From positions 1 through 64,000 of the forward strand of contig CALFER010000087.1 in assembly GCA_937951895.1 (NCBI GenBank): a DNA stretch of 64,000 nt, written 5' to 3'. The stretch is from an uncultured bacterium (GTDB lineage: Bacteria > CSSED10-310 > CALFER01). Positions 9,477-18,496 of the stretch are shown piece by piece. The notes beneath the pieces are model-generated. The model did no database searches. It had not been told where the DNA came from and saw only the letters and a list, made by a program, of their open reading frames with translations. The position numbers and the translations under genes are program-made. Positions within the stretch are counted from its first letter, which is position 1, and each line of letters opens with the position of its first letter.

Positions 9477-12314
9477 TCAATGGTAGCTGAAGGTAACATG
9501 ATCGATTTCTCCTAAAATCGTAGCCGTATCGTGAACGACACAACCAGCCCAGAATCCGAGATCCGACGCCGAACCGGTTCCGGAAGGCCAGATAAAAGTC
9601 AGGATACTGCGGTGCGAAGAGAAGCCGTCGGACACTTCGATGACTTCGCACTCCGGTGTCTGAGTCCACGCATCGTGAAAGAAAAACTGCCCGTAAACAT
9701 CCAGAATGATGTACAAATCGACTGTAACCGCATGCCCGATTCTCGACATCCGAAGTTCCAGATTGAACAACTCGCCTTCCGAATAATCCGTATCATTCAA
9801 TGAAAGATCCAGATTGAAGGTCTCGGTCGTCGTCGTTGCGGTGGAGGTTGGCGAGACAGCCGGAGTCGGAGTGGCGGAAGGGGGCGACGCCGTTGGTGTC
9901 GGTGTCGGCGTAGATGACGGATTGGGGGTGGGTGTGGCTCCCGAGTGAGTGGGTGATGGCGTCGGAGTGCGGGTGGCCGGCACCGTTCCGCTTGGAATCG
10001 GCGTTGGTGTCGGTGGGGGAGTCGCCACTCCTTCCGTCATGCCGCAAATCATGATGTCGTCGATGTAGAATCCCGGAAAGAAGGAGTTACTGTCGGGAAT
10101 CAGACTGAAGCGGATCCAGACCGAAGGCTGCCCATCCGCATGCGAACTGATATCGATCGTTTCACTCACCCAATCAAAGTCCGACGCATAACCGGACCAG
10201 ATCGTATACCAGGCTGTTCCGTTCGTTGACAGATCGACACGGGCCAGATCATAATACTCTTCATTCTGCAGAAATCGCTGATACTTCAGTTCCGTGTCTT
10301 GAATCGACGAGCAATCGATCGGCGGAGACGTGAGTCGGTACGGACCGACGCTGTAGTTGCCGTCGAGATTGGTTCCATAGACGAACTGACCCGAGTATGG
10401 TTCCGCAGGTCCGATCACCGGTGCTCCGAACTCCCAGCCGTAAGCATCGCCGTTATAGATGGTCCAGTGCGGATTTGAGTCAAGATATTCGGACCAGATC
10501 GGACATTGATACGAGTATCCCTGCACAATCAGTTCAAAGTCGATGCTTGAAATGCAGAGTTGCTCGTTGGTGCTCAAATCGATCGTGATCAGGGCGGAGT
10601 GATTCTCGGGAGCATTGACCGCTGCCTGTACCCGAAAACAATCTCCCTGCGCCCATCCGGTCATTCCTGAAAACAGGTCGGGATAGCTCGCATCCGGATC
10701 GACGACCGTGATGTAGGGGTCTGAAGTCGAGATATGTGCTGAGATGCCCGAGACATCGAGTCCTGGAGCGGTCAAGGCGATTCCAAGCATGGATTCTTCG
10801 CCGGGATCAAGATTGAAGTCATGGTCTCCGTCAAAATCATCAACGATATGATCGGCATAGATCAGGCCATATGCATCCAGAGGGATCAGATCAAAATCAA
10901 GGTCGACCGGGCCCGAGGCCAGCGTTAATCTCTGCTCGACCGGCGCATATCCTTCGGCAGAAACCAGAACCGTGTAGGTGCCGGGTCCGAGAAATCGCTG
11001 GTAACGGCCGTAGGCCTGATCGGATTTCCGGGGAGATTCTCCCGGGTTCAGCGGACATTGAATCACATCGATGACAGCGGCGATCGGTTCCTGGGTGCAG
11101 GCATTGCGGATGTGTCCCCGAATCTGGCCTGAAGTCAACATGGCTGTCAGGAAAGCCTGCCATCCCGCTCGGTTTCGCTGCACGGTGGGTTGTCGGACTG
11201 AGTAGGGGGGTTGATACGAGGTATTGACTTCGATGGAGAAGGCCAGCATCCCATGGGCCGCACAGAACCAGTCCGACTCGACGCCGTCGTTTGGATACAA
11301 CTCCTCCCACCAGGTGCCGAATCCGTATCCCATGACCCCGGATTCCCTCTGTATGGCGGCGGCGATGGTGTTCCCGATGCTTCGAAATGCGGTCTTTTCT
11401 GATGGATACTGTCCATGACAGCCATACGGCATTAAAACGAGTTCATCGAAGCTGTTGTACGATAGTCCGCCGTTCATGGCCTGTGTTTCCACAAGATTGA
11501 TGATGGCCTGAACCTCCGGTTCAGAGGCCGCGGATGCGCCGCGATACGCGCTGGAACCGGGATAGTCACTCGATCCATAGCACTCGCCCCAGCGGAACGG
11601 GTAGTTGTGGCCGAGATCCACGCCGAAAGTTCCGTCGCCATTATCACGTCGGTTCTTGATCCAGTAGGGATCCAGAGACCAGCAGTAACTGTTGCCGTCG
11701 GGATTGACCAACGGGACGATCCAGATCTCCAGATTGTCGACCCAGTTTCGGACTGTGGGATTTCCGCTGTAATTGGAAGCCAGGAACTGGGCCATATCCA
11801 CAGCAATCTCGACTCCCATGATTTCTCGCGCCTGATGCAAACCGGTAATCAATACCGACGGTTCATCCTCATCCGATTGCACCGAGTCAGAGATCTTGAC
11901 GGCCCAGATGTCTCGGGCTTCGAACGAGTTTCCGATACGGTAGCGTTTGACGATGGCGGGATAGGTCGTTTCGAGAGCTTGCAGTTGAGAAGCCACTTCT
12001 CCGGGATCCAGATACTGCTCGTCAATTCTCAAATCGCGATAAGCCTCAGACGATACGATCACCGAGAACGCGAGCGACCGATCACGCAACCGTGTGCAAT
12101 CGTGAGAGCTGAGCCTGACATCCACCTCACCGGTCTCGGGTCGATCCGCGATGATATCGAGATCCCGGATGGAGACACCCAGCGACGACGAGGCATTTTC
12201 GATGTCCGATCGTTGAAGCCGGATGATACAAAACTCATCGGAATGAACCCTCGCTGACACGTTCAGAGACACGAAACTCAGGATTGCTGCGAGAACGAAT
12301 CGTGGAGTCTGCAC
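9477..12314 (-). CDS. Secreted M14 carboxypeptidase-fold protein, probably catalytically inactive, with Thr-Pro linker and C-terminal domain
   Basis: I chose the GTG at 12314 because GGAGG lies nine bases upstream and it opens directly into a signal peptide; an ATG at 12335 is possible. M14 enzymes bind zinc through HxxE plus a later His. Here the HxxE site reads Q161-A-R-E164, the later His position is Asn287 (LSYNSFDEL), and the substrate-binding Asn-Arg pair in DLNRN is Gly235-His236 (DLGHN). The catalytic Glu362 remains (FSIEV). A carboxypeptidase-regulatory-like domain (~400-480), jelly-roll-like repeats, a Thr/Pro/Ser linker (~755-820) and a C-terminal domain shared with two other window proteins follow. 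The fold is clear; loss of three or four active-site residues argues for a binding rather than hydrolytic role. Confidence 0.8.
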   Translation of the reverse strand: MQTPRFVLAAILSFVSLNVSARVHSDEFCIIRLQRSDIENASSSLGVSIRDLDIIADRPETGEVDVRLSSHDCTRLRDRSLAFSVIVSSEAYRDLRIDEQYLDPGEVASQLQALETTYPAIVKRYRIGNSFEARDIWAVKISDSVQSDEDEPSVLITGLHQAREIMGVEIAVDMAQFLASNYSGNPTVRNWVDNLEIWIVPLVNPDGNSYCWSLDPYWIKNRRDNGDGTFGVDLGHNYPFRWGECYGSSDYPGSSAYRGASAASEPEVQAIINLVETQAMNGGLSYNSFDELVLMPYGCHGQYPSEKTAFRSIGNTIAAAIQRESGVMGYGFGTWWEELYPNDGVESDWFCAAHGMLAFSIEVNTSYQPPYSVRQPTVQRNRAGWQAFLTAMLTSGQIRGHIRNACTQEPIAAVIDVIQCPLNPGESPRKSDQAYGRYQRFLGPGTYTVLVSAEGYAPVEQRLTLASGPVDLDFDLIPLDAYGLIYADHIVDDFDGDHDFNLDPGEESMLGIALTAPGLDVSGISAHISTSDPYITVVDPDASYPDLFSGMTGWAQGDCFRVQAAVNAPENHSALITIDLSTNEQLCISSIDFELIVQGYSYQCPIWSEYLDSNPHWTIYNGDAYGWEFGAPVIGPAEPYSGQFVYGTNLDGNYSVGPYRLTSPPIDCSSIQDTELKYQRFLQNEEYYDLARVDLSTNGTAWYTIWSGYASDFDWVSETIDISSHADGQPSVWIRFSLIPDSNSFFPGFYIDDIMICGMTEGVATPPPTPTPIPSGTVPATRTPTPSPTHSGATPTPNPSSTPTPTPTASPPSATPTPAVSPTSTATTTTETFNLDLSLNDTDYSEGELFNLELRMSRIGHAVTVDLYIILDVYGQFFFHDAWTQTPECEVIEVSDGFSSHRSILTFIWPSGTGSASDLGFWAGCVVHDTATILGEIDHVTFSYH
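9826..10030 (-). repeat. Thr-Pro-rich linker coding repeat in the M14-like gene
   Basis: Low-complexity coding sequence of repeated Thr-Pro/Ser-Pro codon pairs (GGTGT/CGGCG-type repeats on the plus strand) separates the enzyme-like part from the C-terminal domain. Confidence 0.8.
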
Positions 12315-12385
12315 TGATCGAACCCTCCACGCCATGTAGGATGCAATTCTAATGCCTGTTGATCAGATCGATGCGGGTGGAGACT

Positions 12386-14014
12386 TCACGGAGCATCCGG
12401 CATGTGATCCGGATGAGGGGAAGGATGCGAAAGCGAAGATTTCCAGGGCATCACCGGTGTGCTGCAGGGATGCTGGAACGGACCGTCGCGGAACTGCTTC
12501 CAATACTGATATTGCTCAATGAAGGAATAGGCAAACATGACCGTTCCGTTCAGCCCGCAGGTTCGCGAGTGCCGAATCATCGTCTCGATTCTGGAAAACC
12601 GATCGAAGTCGCACGAAATTCCTGCATAGACATGTCGTCCGTGCATGTGCTGCGCAAAGCTATTCGCAAGTTGATCGAAATAAGGGGGTTTCGAATTGTC
12701 GATCGGCCAGTAGATCATGGGACAGATCGCATCGATCCAGCCTTTCTCCAGCCAGAGTCGGGAATCCTGATAGTAACTGTCGAAACCCGACGAACTGTTC
12801 CACTGCCACTCGTCTTGGTAGATACCCCAGACGGCAGCCGTGACTTTCAGGTCCGGTCGTGTCCGAATCAATGACTCGTACAAGGATCGGACCAGTTCAT
12901 TGAGACTCAACCGCAACCAATCCGCATGTCCCATCGTCCGGGATAACTCCTGCGTGTATCGTTTCTGGGTTGCTGGATCGTTCGCGAAGTCCCTGCCGGC
13001 GAATCGGATATAGTCGAAGTGCATCCCATCGATGGCATACCGAGTCGCGATGTCGTTGCAGACCTTGATCAGATGTTCTCGAAAAACCGTATTTCCCGGG
13101 GAGTTGAACACGTAGTGTTCGTTCAACGGCATCGTTTTCCCTGAACGATCCGTCTGCAGCCATTCGGGATGGGACAGAAACACATGCCGCGGGATTGTCT
13201 GTCGAGGCGGCTCCAATCCACTCCAGCAGGTCAGTGTGTTGACCCATGCATGAATCTCGAGGCCTTTTCGATGTGCTTCCAGGACCGCAACCTCGAGCGG
13301 ATCCCACCCCGGATCTTGCCCAAGCGTGCCGGTGAGTTCTTCCGCCCAGGGTTCAAGCCGAGATCGATACAACGCATCGGCTCGACCGCGCACCTGAAAA
13401 AAAACCGTGTTGAAATGTGCATCCGAAGCCTGCGTCATGATCCGTGCAATATCCTGGGGTGATTTGAAGTTCCATCTGGTGATCCACAGCCCGCGCAACT
13501 CGTGTGTGTCCTGTTCGGATACGGGAATCGTTCCGGTCGGAGACGGTATGTCGATTCGGACGCAGCGAACGGCGTCCGCGATGACGATACCCTGCGAAGC
13601 ATCATCCGATACACGGACCTCGATGGAACCGGAGCACCGGTACGTGCCCAGATCGATCGACCATCCGGAATCGAGATGGTACTGGGATCGGGTCAGAGTC
13701 GTTTCGCCGTCCGCATGCCGGATCGAATAGGAAGCCTGTTTCGTGTAATCGCCCGTATTGATCGAAGCTTCGACCCGATAATGTCCTTCCGGGAGCATGA
13801 GTTTCCAGGTGATCCGCCCCATTCCGATGCCGGTTCGACTGTGGTGCTTCCAACCACCGAAGGGATTTCCGTATGGGCTTTTCATCCATGCAGTGCCTTC
13901 GGTTGTGCAGCCTGCATCCTGGTCGTCGAGGATGATGATAGCTGCGTCTGGTCGTTCTGCCCTGACCTGTGATGGAACGGAACATACGAATATAATCAGC
14001 AGAAGAATGAACAT
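12386..14014 (-). CDS. Exported glycosyl hydrolase-like protein (DUF187/GHL10, YngK-type) with golvesin-like N-terminal domain
   Basis: A signal peptide (residues 1-19) is followed by a ~130-residue beta domain resembling the golvesin C-terminal/Xly-like module and ending in IVIADAVRC. A TIM-barrel of the GHL10 (DUF187) family follows from ELRGLWITRWNF (~175) to ~510. Family hallmarks include FNTVFFQVRGRADALYRS, EIHAWVNTLTCW, YAIDGMHFDYIRFAGRD and DAICPMIYWP. Members are thought to act on cell-wall or polysaccharide glycans, but substrates are mostly unproven. It starts 24 bases after the lpxC stop with no strong ribosome site, so coupling to lpxC is likely. The C-terminal ~25 residues are Ser/His/Pro-rich and unassigned. 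Confidence 0.8.
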   Translation of the reverse strand: MFILLLIIFVCSVPSQVRAERPDAAIIILDDQDAGCTTEGTAWMKSPYGNPFGGWKHHSRTGIGMGRITWKLMLPEGHYRVEASINTGDYTKQASYSIRHADGETTLTRSQYHLDSGWSIDLGTYRCSGSIEVRVSDDASQGIVIADAVRCVRIDIPSPTGTIPVSEQDTHELRGLWITRWNFKSPQDIARIMTQASDAHFNTVFFQVRGRADALYRSRLEPWAEELTGTLGQDPGWDPLEVAVLEAHRKGLEIHAWVNTLTCWSGLEPPRQTIPRHVFLSHPEWLQTDRSGKTMPLNEHYVFNSPGNTVFREHLIKVCNDIATRYAIDGMHFDYIRFAGRDFANDPATQKRYTQELSRTMGHADWLRLSLNELVRSLYESLIRTRPDLKVTAAVWGIYQDEWQWNSSSGFDSYYQDSRLWLEKGWIDAICPMIYWPIDNSKPPYFDQLANSFAQHMHGRHVYAGISCDFDRFSRIETMIRHSRTCGLNGTVMFAYSFIEQYQYWKQFRDGPFQHPCSTPVMPWKSSLSHPSPHPDHMPDAP

Positions 14015-14038
14015 ACGGATAGAATACCGGAATGCGGA

Positions 14039-14962
14039 TCAGCCGACCAGAGCTTCCTGTCCGAACGGCATGTAAATAATCTCGGAAGCCGGTTCATCTT
14101 CCTGCGCCGGCACGAAACACTCCGGGCTTGCCAGCAGAGACTGGACCAACTGGGCATGCAGTTTATGGCCGGCTTTGTGCGCTCGAACCTGTGCGATCAG
14201 GTGGAATCCGAGCAGAGAGATATCGCCGATAAAATCGAGAATCTTATGGCGGACAAACTCATTGGGGAAACGGAGGTCACCCGAGATGATCCGGGTATCA
14301 TCGAGGACGATGGCGTTGTCGAGTGTGGCGCCGCGAATGAGTCCCTGTTTCTGGAGATACTCGACTTCTCGCAGAAAACCGAATGTTCGGGCTGGAGAAA
14401 GTGCATGAACATAGTTCAGCGCGTCATGCCGGTACTCCATCCGCATGGCTCCAATAGCCGGGTGCGGGAAATCGATGGAATAATCGACAACAAGCGTATT
14501 CCCTGAGACAGGGGATGCTTCGATCCAGGCCGAGGAGTCTCCGATTCTGACACTTTTCATAAGACGATGGCGATTTCGGGGGGTTGTCTGGACATCGAGG
14601 CCGGCTTCGGCGAGAAGATACACGATGGCTGTCGCACTGCCGTCCAGAATGGGAATTTCCGTGCTGTCAATCGAGATGATCGCGTTGTCGACTCCGTACC
14701 CGTGCAAAGCGCTCAGTAGATGTTCGACAGTCTGAATTTGGATCCCATCGCCTTGAAGAGAGGTGTTGTAGGCCAGCGCGCCTGTGTGGGCCGCGACCGC
14801 GGGGATGACGGCTCGGCGACGACCATCTTGAATGACATGAAAGACAATGCCATGATCAGCCGGAGCGGGCTGGATGGTGAGATGGACATTCTTGCCGGAA
14901 TGGAGTCCGATTCCACTGAAATGGATCTCTGATCGAATGGTTTGCTGCATCGTTGTCGTCAT
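14039..14962 (-). CDS. lpxC: UDP-3-O-acyl-N-acetylglucosamine deacetylase LpxC
   Basis: LpxC is the zinc-dependent deacetylase that commits UDP-acyl-GlcNAc to lipid A synthesis in the cytoplasm. The N-terminal half has GIGLHSGK and the zinc motif TVEHLLSALHG. The C-terminal half supplies the other ligands in RHKILDFIGD and the catalytic His region AHKAGHKLH. The 307-aa length from the ATG at 14962 matches E. coli LpxC (305 aa). AGGAGG lies 12 bases upstream of this ATG; a longer frame to 15013 lacks such support. lpxC heads a minus-strand run with three exported proteins, an unusual neighbourhood. Its presence implies a lipid A-bearing outer membrane. Confidence 0.95.
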   Translation of the reverse strand: MTTTMQQTIRSEIHFSGIGLHSGKNVHLTIQPAPADHGIVFHVIQDGRRRAVIPAVAAHTGALAYNTSLQGDGIQIQTVEHLLSALHGYGVDNAIISIDSTEIPILDGSATAIVYLLAEAGLDVQTTPRNRHRLMKSVRIGDSSAWIEASPVSGNTLVVDYSIDFPHPAIGAMRMEYRHDALNYVHALSPARTFGFLREVEYLQKQGLIRGATLDNAIVLDDTRIISGDLRFPNEFVRHKILDFIGDISLLGFHLIAQVRAHKAGHKLHAQLVQSLLASPECFVPAQEDEPASEIIYMPFGQEALVG

Positions 14963-15022
14963 CGTCCAAAGTTGCCTCCTGAGTAAGACGCAAACCTCTT
15001 CAGCAATTTTCATGCCATTGGT

Positions 15023-15051
15023 ATTGAAAACGATGAATGTATATAAATCAA
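15023..15051 (-). promoter_or_regulatory. Candidate sigma70-type promoter for lpxC
   Basis: On the minus strand TTGATT is followed after 17 bases by TTCAAT. The predicted start lies about 55 bases before the chosen lpxC ATG. The -10 match is modest (4 of 6). Confidence 0.35.
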
Positions 15052-15163
15052 CGAGATAGGTTCAATCCGATGGTTCGACTTCTCTGTGAAGGTTGTTGCA
15101 TCCCGGAGACAGGTGTGGCGAAATTGAAACGACTTGAAAAGCTTTGACGGCGTGAATGATCCG

Positions 15164-16105
15164 ATGGATAATCCTGCCATGCCCACGATACGTCCGCCCA
15201 CATCTTTCCGCGCCGCCGTGCTCGATATCGGTTCCGTCTCCATCCGGTTGCTCGTTGTACGAACGGATCCCGGGCGACGGATGGAGATCGAGTTTGATCA
15301 GGGGATCATCACGCGTCTGATGTCGGGATTGACGGTTGATTCGGTGCTGACGGACGAAAGTATAAACCGGAGCCTCGATGCGATCACTTCTCTGGTTCAG
15401 TTCATCGTTGATCGCGCATCGTGCAGGGTTCGATGCATCGGCACGCAGGCTTTGCGACACGCGAGGAATGCGGATTCTTTCATGCAGCAGGTGGAGCGTA
15501 TCAGCGGGATTCCGGTTGAGGTCATCAGTGCGGATCGTGAAGGACGGTTGGCCTGGCGCGGCTCGAGCGATCTTCTGGATCCGCAGTCTCTGCTGATGGA
15601 TCTTGGCGGAGGCAGCACGGAACTGGTGTTTGGGGATTGCGGGGGTGATCTGCGCGTTGTGAGCCTGCCCATCGGAGCCTCCAGGCCAGGTGCGATCCCC
15701 CGGAATCTCGGGTTCACCATCCTCCACAGGGACGGCTCATCGAAGAATGCACACGTTCCGATATCCCGTCTGGTCTGTCTGGGAGGAACTGCAACGACGG
15801 TCGCATTCATGACGAAAGGGATTGAACGGTGGACGCATGGCTGTGTCCACGGTGTGGAGATCGGTCGGAGGGACATCGAGGCGGTCCGGGATCGTGTCAT
15901 GCAAGCGATCGATACCGGTCATCACCTGCGATGGGGGATCGAACCGGGTCGACTCGAACTGCTCCCCTCCGGAATACAGATATTATTGGAGATCATGACC
16001 CGGATAGAGGTTGAAATGATGACGGTCAGTGAACAGGGAATTCGGTTCGGACTTGTTCGTGAGATGTTCGAATCGGATCTTTGCGGGAATCAGGCAGCCT
16101 TGTGA
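15164..16105 (+). CDS. Ppx/GppA family phosphatase
   Basis: This is an actin-fold (ASKHA) phosphatase of the exopolyphosphatase/guanosine pentaphosphatase family, acting on polyphosphate or pppGpp in the cytoplasm. Motifs appear in order: AAVLDIGSVSIRLLV (phosphate 1), IGTQALRHA, EVISADREGRLAW, LMDLGGGSTELV (phosphate 2) and CLGGTATTVA. At about 313 aa it is the short single-module type, lacking the C-terminal HD-like domain of E. coli Ppx. The start is uncertain: ATG 15164, ATG 15179 and TTG 15134 are all in frame and none has a strong ribosome site. It is divergent from lpxC, and its 3' end overlaps the convergent fmdB-like gene by 16 bases. Which substrate it prefers cannot be told from sequence. 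Confidence 0.85.
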   Translation: MDNPAMPTIRPPTSFRAAVLDIGSVSIRLLVVRTDPGRRMEIEFDQGIITRLMSGLTVDSVLTDESINRSLDAITSLVQFIVDRASCRVRCIGTQALRHARNADSFMQQVERISGIPVEVISADREGRLAWRGSSDLLDPQSLLMDLGGGSTELVFGDCGGDLRVVSLPIGASRPGAIPRNLGFTILHRDGSSKNAHVPISRLVCLGGTATTVAFMTKGIERWTHGCVHGVEIGRRDIEAVRDRVMQAIDTGHHLRWGIEPGRLELLPSGIQILLEIMTRIEVEMMTVSEQGIRFGLVREMFESDLCGNQAAL

Positions 16106-16386
16106 GAATCGCCGCCATCGGGTTTGGCGGTTTCGGGTGCTGAAGGGGCGGGTGAGTCGGATCCGCTGGAATCGGATTGATGTGAGTGTGATGAACGACC
16201 GCGGCCGTGCGAAGGATGATCCGTGGCATACCATCCGGATCCTTTGAGGATGAATGAGGTTCGTGAGATCACACGGTGTGCAGGCTGATGGCAGACCGGA
16301 CACTCGTCGAGAGTTGACGCGGAGAAACTCTGCTTTTTCTCGAATCGATGTGCGCATTCCGAGCAGAGATATTCATAGATGGGCAT
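16090..16386 (-). CDS. FmdB-family zinc-ribbon protein
   Basis: A 98-aa protein begins MPIYEYLCSECAHRFEKKQS, the hallmark of FmdB-like putative regulatory proteins, with a second CPVC knuckle forming a four-cysteine zinc ribbon. TSFILKGSGWYATD is also typical. The tail is a low-complexity Ser/Pro/His/Asp-rich segment. AGGAGG five bases before the ATG at 16386 fixes the start; longer frames are not supported. The family is widespread and its function is not established beyond a regulatory or nucleic-acid-linked guess. Confidence 0.9.
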   Translation of the reverse strand: MPIYEYLCSECAHRFEKKQSFSASTLDECPVCHQPAHRVISRTSFILKGSGWYATDHPSHGRGRSSHSHQSDSSGSDSPAPSAPETAKPDGGDSHKAA

Positions 16387-16441
16387 GGTTTCCTCCTGAT
16401 TCGAAATCTCGGACGGCATCCGCCGCCGTTCGAACGCAAAG

Positions 16442-16470
16442 CTGATATTACATGTACGATCCTTTGTCAA
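16442..16470 (-). promoter_or_regulatory. Candidate promoter for the fmdB-like gene
   Basis: A perfect TTGACA (minus strand, 16465-16470) lies 17 bases from TATCAG (16442-16447), upstream of the fmdB-like start. Confidence 0.5.
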
Positions 16471-16570
16471 GGCGTGGATGATGGCTCATTCATCGGATCT
16501 GCCCCGAACCGGCCATTGATTTATCTGTTTGATTGTGATAGGAAAACCGTCGGATATAGCTTTCCAAAGC

Positions 16571-16599
16571 AGTGGATGACTCGATCCACTCTTTTTTTT
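16571..16599 (+). terminator. Terminator-like hairpin in the leader of the rimP operon
   Basis: A 7-bp stem (16571-16577 with 16584-16590) is followed by eight T residues (16592-16599), just 24 bases before the rimP start. It looks like an intrinsic terminator or attenuator inside the leader of the translation operon. A weaker GGAAA/TTTCC hairpin lies immediately upstream. Confidence 0.5.
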
Positions 16600-16622
16600 C
16601 AATCGGAATAGGCAAGGAACGC

Positions 16623-17081
16623 GTGAACCGGGAAACACAGATTCAGAAGTTGAAAGCGCTTGTCGAGCCGGCTCTCGAAGAGCTGGATCTCGAACTTTTG
16701 GACCTCCAGTATGTGCCGCACAAGCGCAGGAGTCAGTTGCGGATCACCATCGATCGGCCGGATCGCGCCATCTCCATTGATGATTGTCAAACCGCCAGCA
16801 GGCATGTCGCGCAACGCCTGGACCTCGATGACCCGATCTTCGGTTCCTACAATCTCGAGGTTTCGTCTCCAGGTTTCAAACGGATCCTGCGTGTTCCAAA
16901 GGATCTGCCGCGATTTATCGGCCATCGTATCCGGGTAACTCTCGGAGAAGCCATCAACGGCCGGAAAGTCTGGATAGGCATTTTAACGTCGGTATCGGAT
17001 TCGCTGGTGCTGGCCCAGACGGAAGCAGGTGATCTGATGATTCCGCTGGGTTTGATAGCGCGCGCGCATCTGGACGATTGA
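16623..17081 (+). CDS. rimP: Ribosome maturation factor RimP
   Basis: RimP assists 30S subunit maturation. The N-terminal domain shows ELLDLQYVPHKRRSQLRITI followed by ISIDDCQTASRHVAQRLD and YNLEVSSPGFKRIL, which is the family signature. The C-terminal Sm-like domain follows. I selected GTG at 16623 because AAGGA lies just upstream and the resulting 152 aa equals the usual family length; an in-frame ATG at 16572 falls on the leader hairpin. It is the first gene of the rimP-nusA-infB cluster, 32 bases before nusA. Confidence 0.95.
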   Translation: MNRETQIQKLKALVEPALEELDLELLDLQYVPHKRRSQLRITIDRPDRAISIDDCQTASRHVAQRLDLDDPIFGSYNLEVSSPGFKRILRVPKDLPRFIGHRIRVTLGEAINGRKVWIGILTSVSDSLVLAQTEAGDLMIPLGLIARAHLDD

Positions 17082-17113
17082 TCACAAATCTGTAACAGGG
17101 ATGGGAAAGAGGA

Positions 17114-18460
17114 ATGAACAAGCCGGGTAGTGACATTTTGCAAATCTTGGATCAACTGGGTAAGGATCGGGGCATCGATCGTGAGGTATTGATCGAGGCG
17201 ATTGAGATTTCAGTCGTGCAGGCCGCGAAAAAGCACCTCAAAAGCTCAGAAAATCTCGAGGCGCATTTCAACCGTGAAACCGGAAAGATCGAACTGTATA
17301 CGATCAAGACGGTGGTCGATGACGTTAAAGATCCGGATCTCGAGATTTCGCTGGTGAAAGCGCGGGATATTTTCGATGATGTCGAATCCGGAGAGGAGAT
17401 CGAAATCCGGCGCGATTTCGATGAACTCGGACGCATCGCAGCCCAGACCGCCAAACAGGTCATTCTGCAGAAAGTCCGGGAAGCCGAGCGCGACAACATT
17501 CACAATCACTTCAAAGATCGCACCAATGATCTCGTCAATGGCATCGTTCTGCGCATGGAACGAGGAAACATATTTGTTGATCTGGGGAAGGGGGAGGCTC
17601 TGCTGCCGCGAACGGAACAATCACCTCGCGACCGTTTTCATCGCGGCGACCGCATCCGAGCGCTGCTCAAAGAAGTCAAGAAGAATCCTCAGGGTGCGCA
17701 ACTGATTCTGTCGAGAGCGGATTCCATTTTCATCAACAAGCTCTTCGAGATGGAAGTGCCGGAAATTTACGAGCGGATCGTCGAGATCAAGGGATGTGTC
17801 AGGGAACCCGGTGGCCGATCAAAAATCTGCGTGTTGTCGCATGACCACAACGTCGACCCCGTCGGGGCATGTGTCGGCATCAAAGGCGCTCGTGTGCAGT
17901 CGGTTGTGCGTGAATTGAGAGGTGAAAACATCGACATCATCGCCTGGACGGAAGACCCGGTCATCTTTATTTCCAATGCCCTGTCGCCGGCTCAGGTCAA
18001 TCGGGTGGAATTGGATCCCCTCAGCCATTCGGCTCGCGTAACCGTCTCGGATGATCAACTCTCACTGGCCATCGGGAAAAAAGGTCAGAATGTCCGTCTT
18101 GCCGCGAAGCTGACCGGATGGAAGATCGAGATCAAGAGTGAGACCGAGGTCGAGAAGGACCGGGAGATCCGGAAACGAAAAATTGAGGAGGCCGTTGAAA
18201 AGTTCAAGATGATACCGGGATTGTCGGAAGCAACGGCTCGGTTCTTGACCGAACGATATTTATCGTATAGACAGCTCGCAGCAGCCGACAGTGCCTGGAT
18301 CTCCGGGATACCGGGCATCAATCGGGATACGGTACCGTCGATCATTGCATTTGCATCCGAAAACCTGGAGCCGGACGAGTTGCCGCCAGCTGCCGAGGGA
18401 AGCGATGATCCAGGAAACTTGGCGGTAACGGACGATATCACGAGAGATATCGAGGCGTAG
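17114..18460 (+). CDS. nusA: Transcription termination/antitermination factor NusA
   Basis: NusA binds RNA polymerase and modulates pausing, termination and antitermination. The 448-aa protein has the N-terminal polymerase-binding domain (1-125), an S1 domain (~135-200), two KH domains (GACVGIKGARVQSVVREL and LAIGKKGQNVRLAAKLTGW), and a short C-terminal helix-hairpin-helix-like region (~365-425) in place of the long E. coli repeats. AAAGAGGA sits before the ATG. The position between rimP and infB is the conserved bacterial order. Confidence 0.97.
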   Translation: MNKPGSDILQILDQLGKDRGIDREVLIEAIEISVVQAAKKHLKSSENLEAHFNRETGKIELYTIKTVVDDVKDPDLEISLVKARDIFDDVESGEEIEIRRDFDELGRIAAQTAKQVILQKVREAERDNIHNHFKDRTNDLVNGIVLRMERGNIFVDLGKGEALLPRTEQSPRDRFHRGDRIRALLKEVKKNPQGAQLILSRADSIFINKLFEMEVPEIYERIVEIKGCVREPGGRSKICVLSHDHNVDPVGACVGIKGARVQSVVRELRGENIDIIAWTEDPVIFISNALSPAQVNRVELDPLSHSARVTVSDDQLSLAIGKKGQNVRLAAKLTGWKIEIKSETEVEKDREIRKRKIEEAVEKFKMIPGLSEATARFLTERYLSYRQLAAADSAWISGIPGINRDTVPSIIAFASENLEPDELPPAAEGSDDPGNLAVTDDITRDIEA

Positions 18461-18496
18461 CGTTCGAGAGGATTTCGTGGAGGAAGGGGTTACGAT

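Noticed and set aside
9826..10030. Thr-Pro linker DNA as a CRISPR-like or satellite repeat
   Set aside because: The repeat is in frame, encodes Thr-Pro pairs and is bounded by coding domains, so it is a protein linker.
15062..15727. A long minus-strand frame opposite ppx/gppA
   Set aside because: It is antisense to a well-supported enzyme and has no start signal or recognisable domain.
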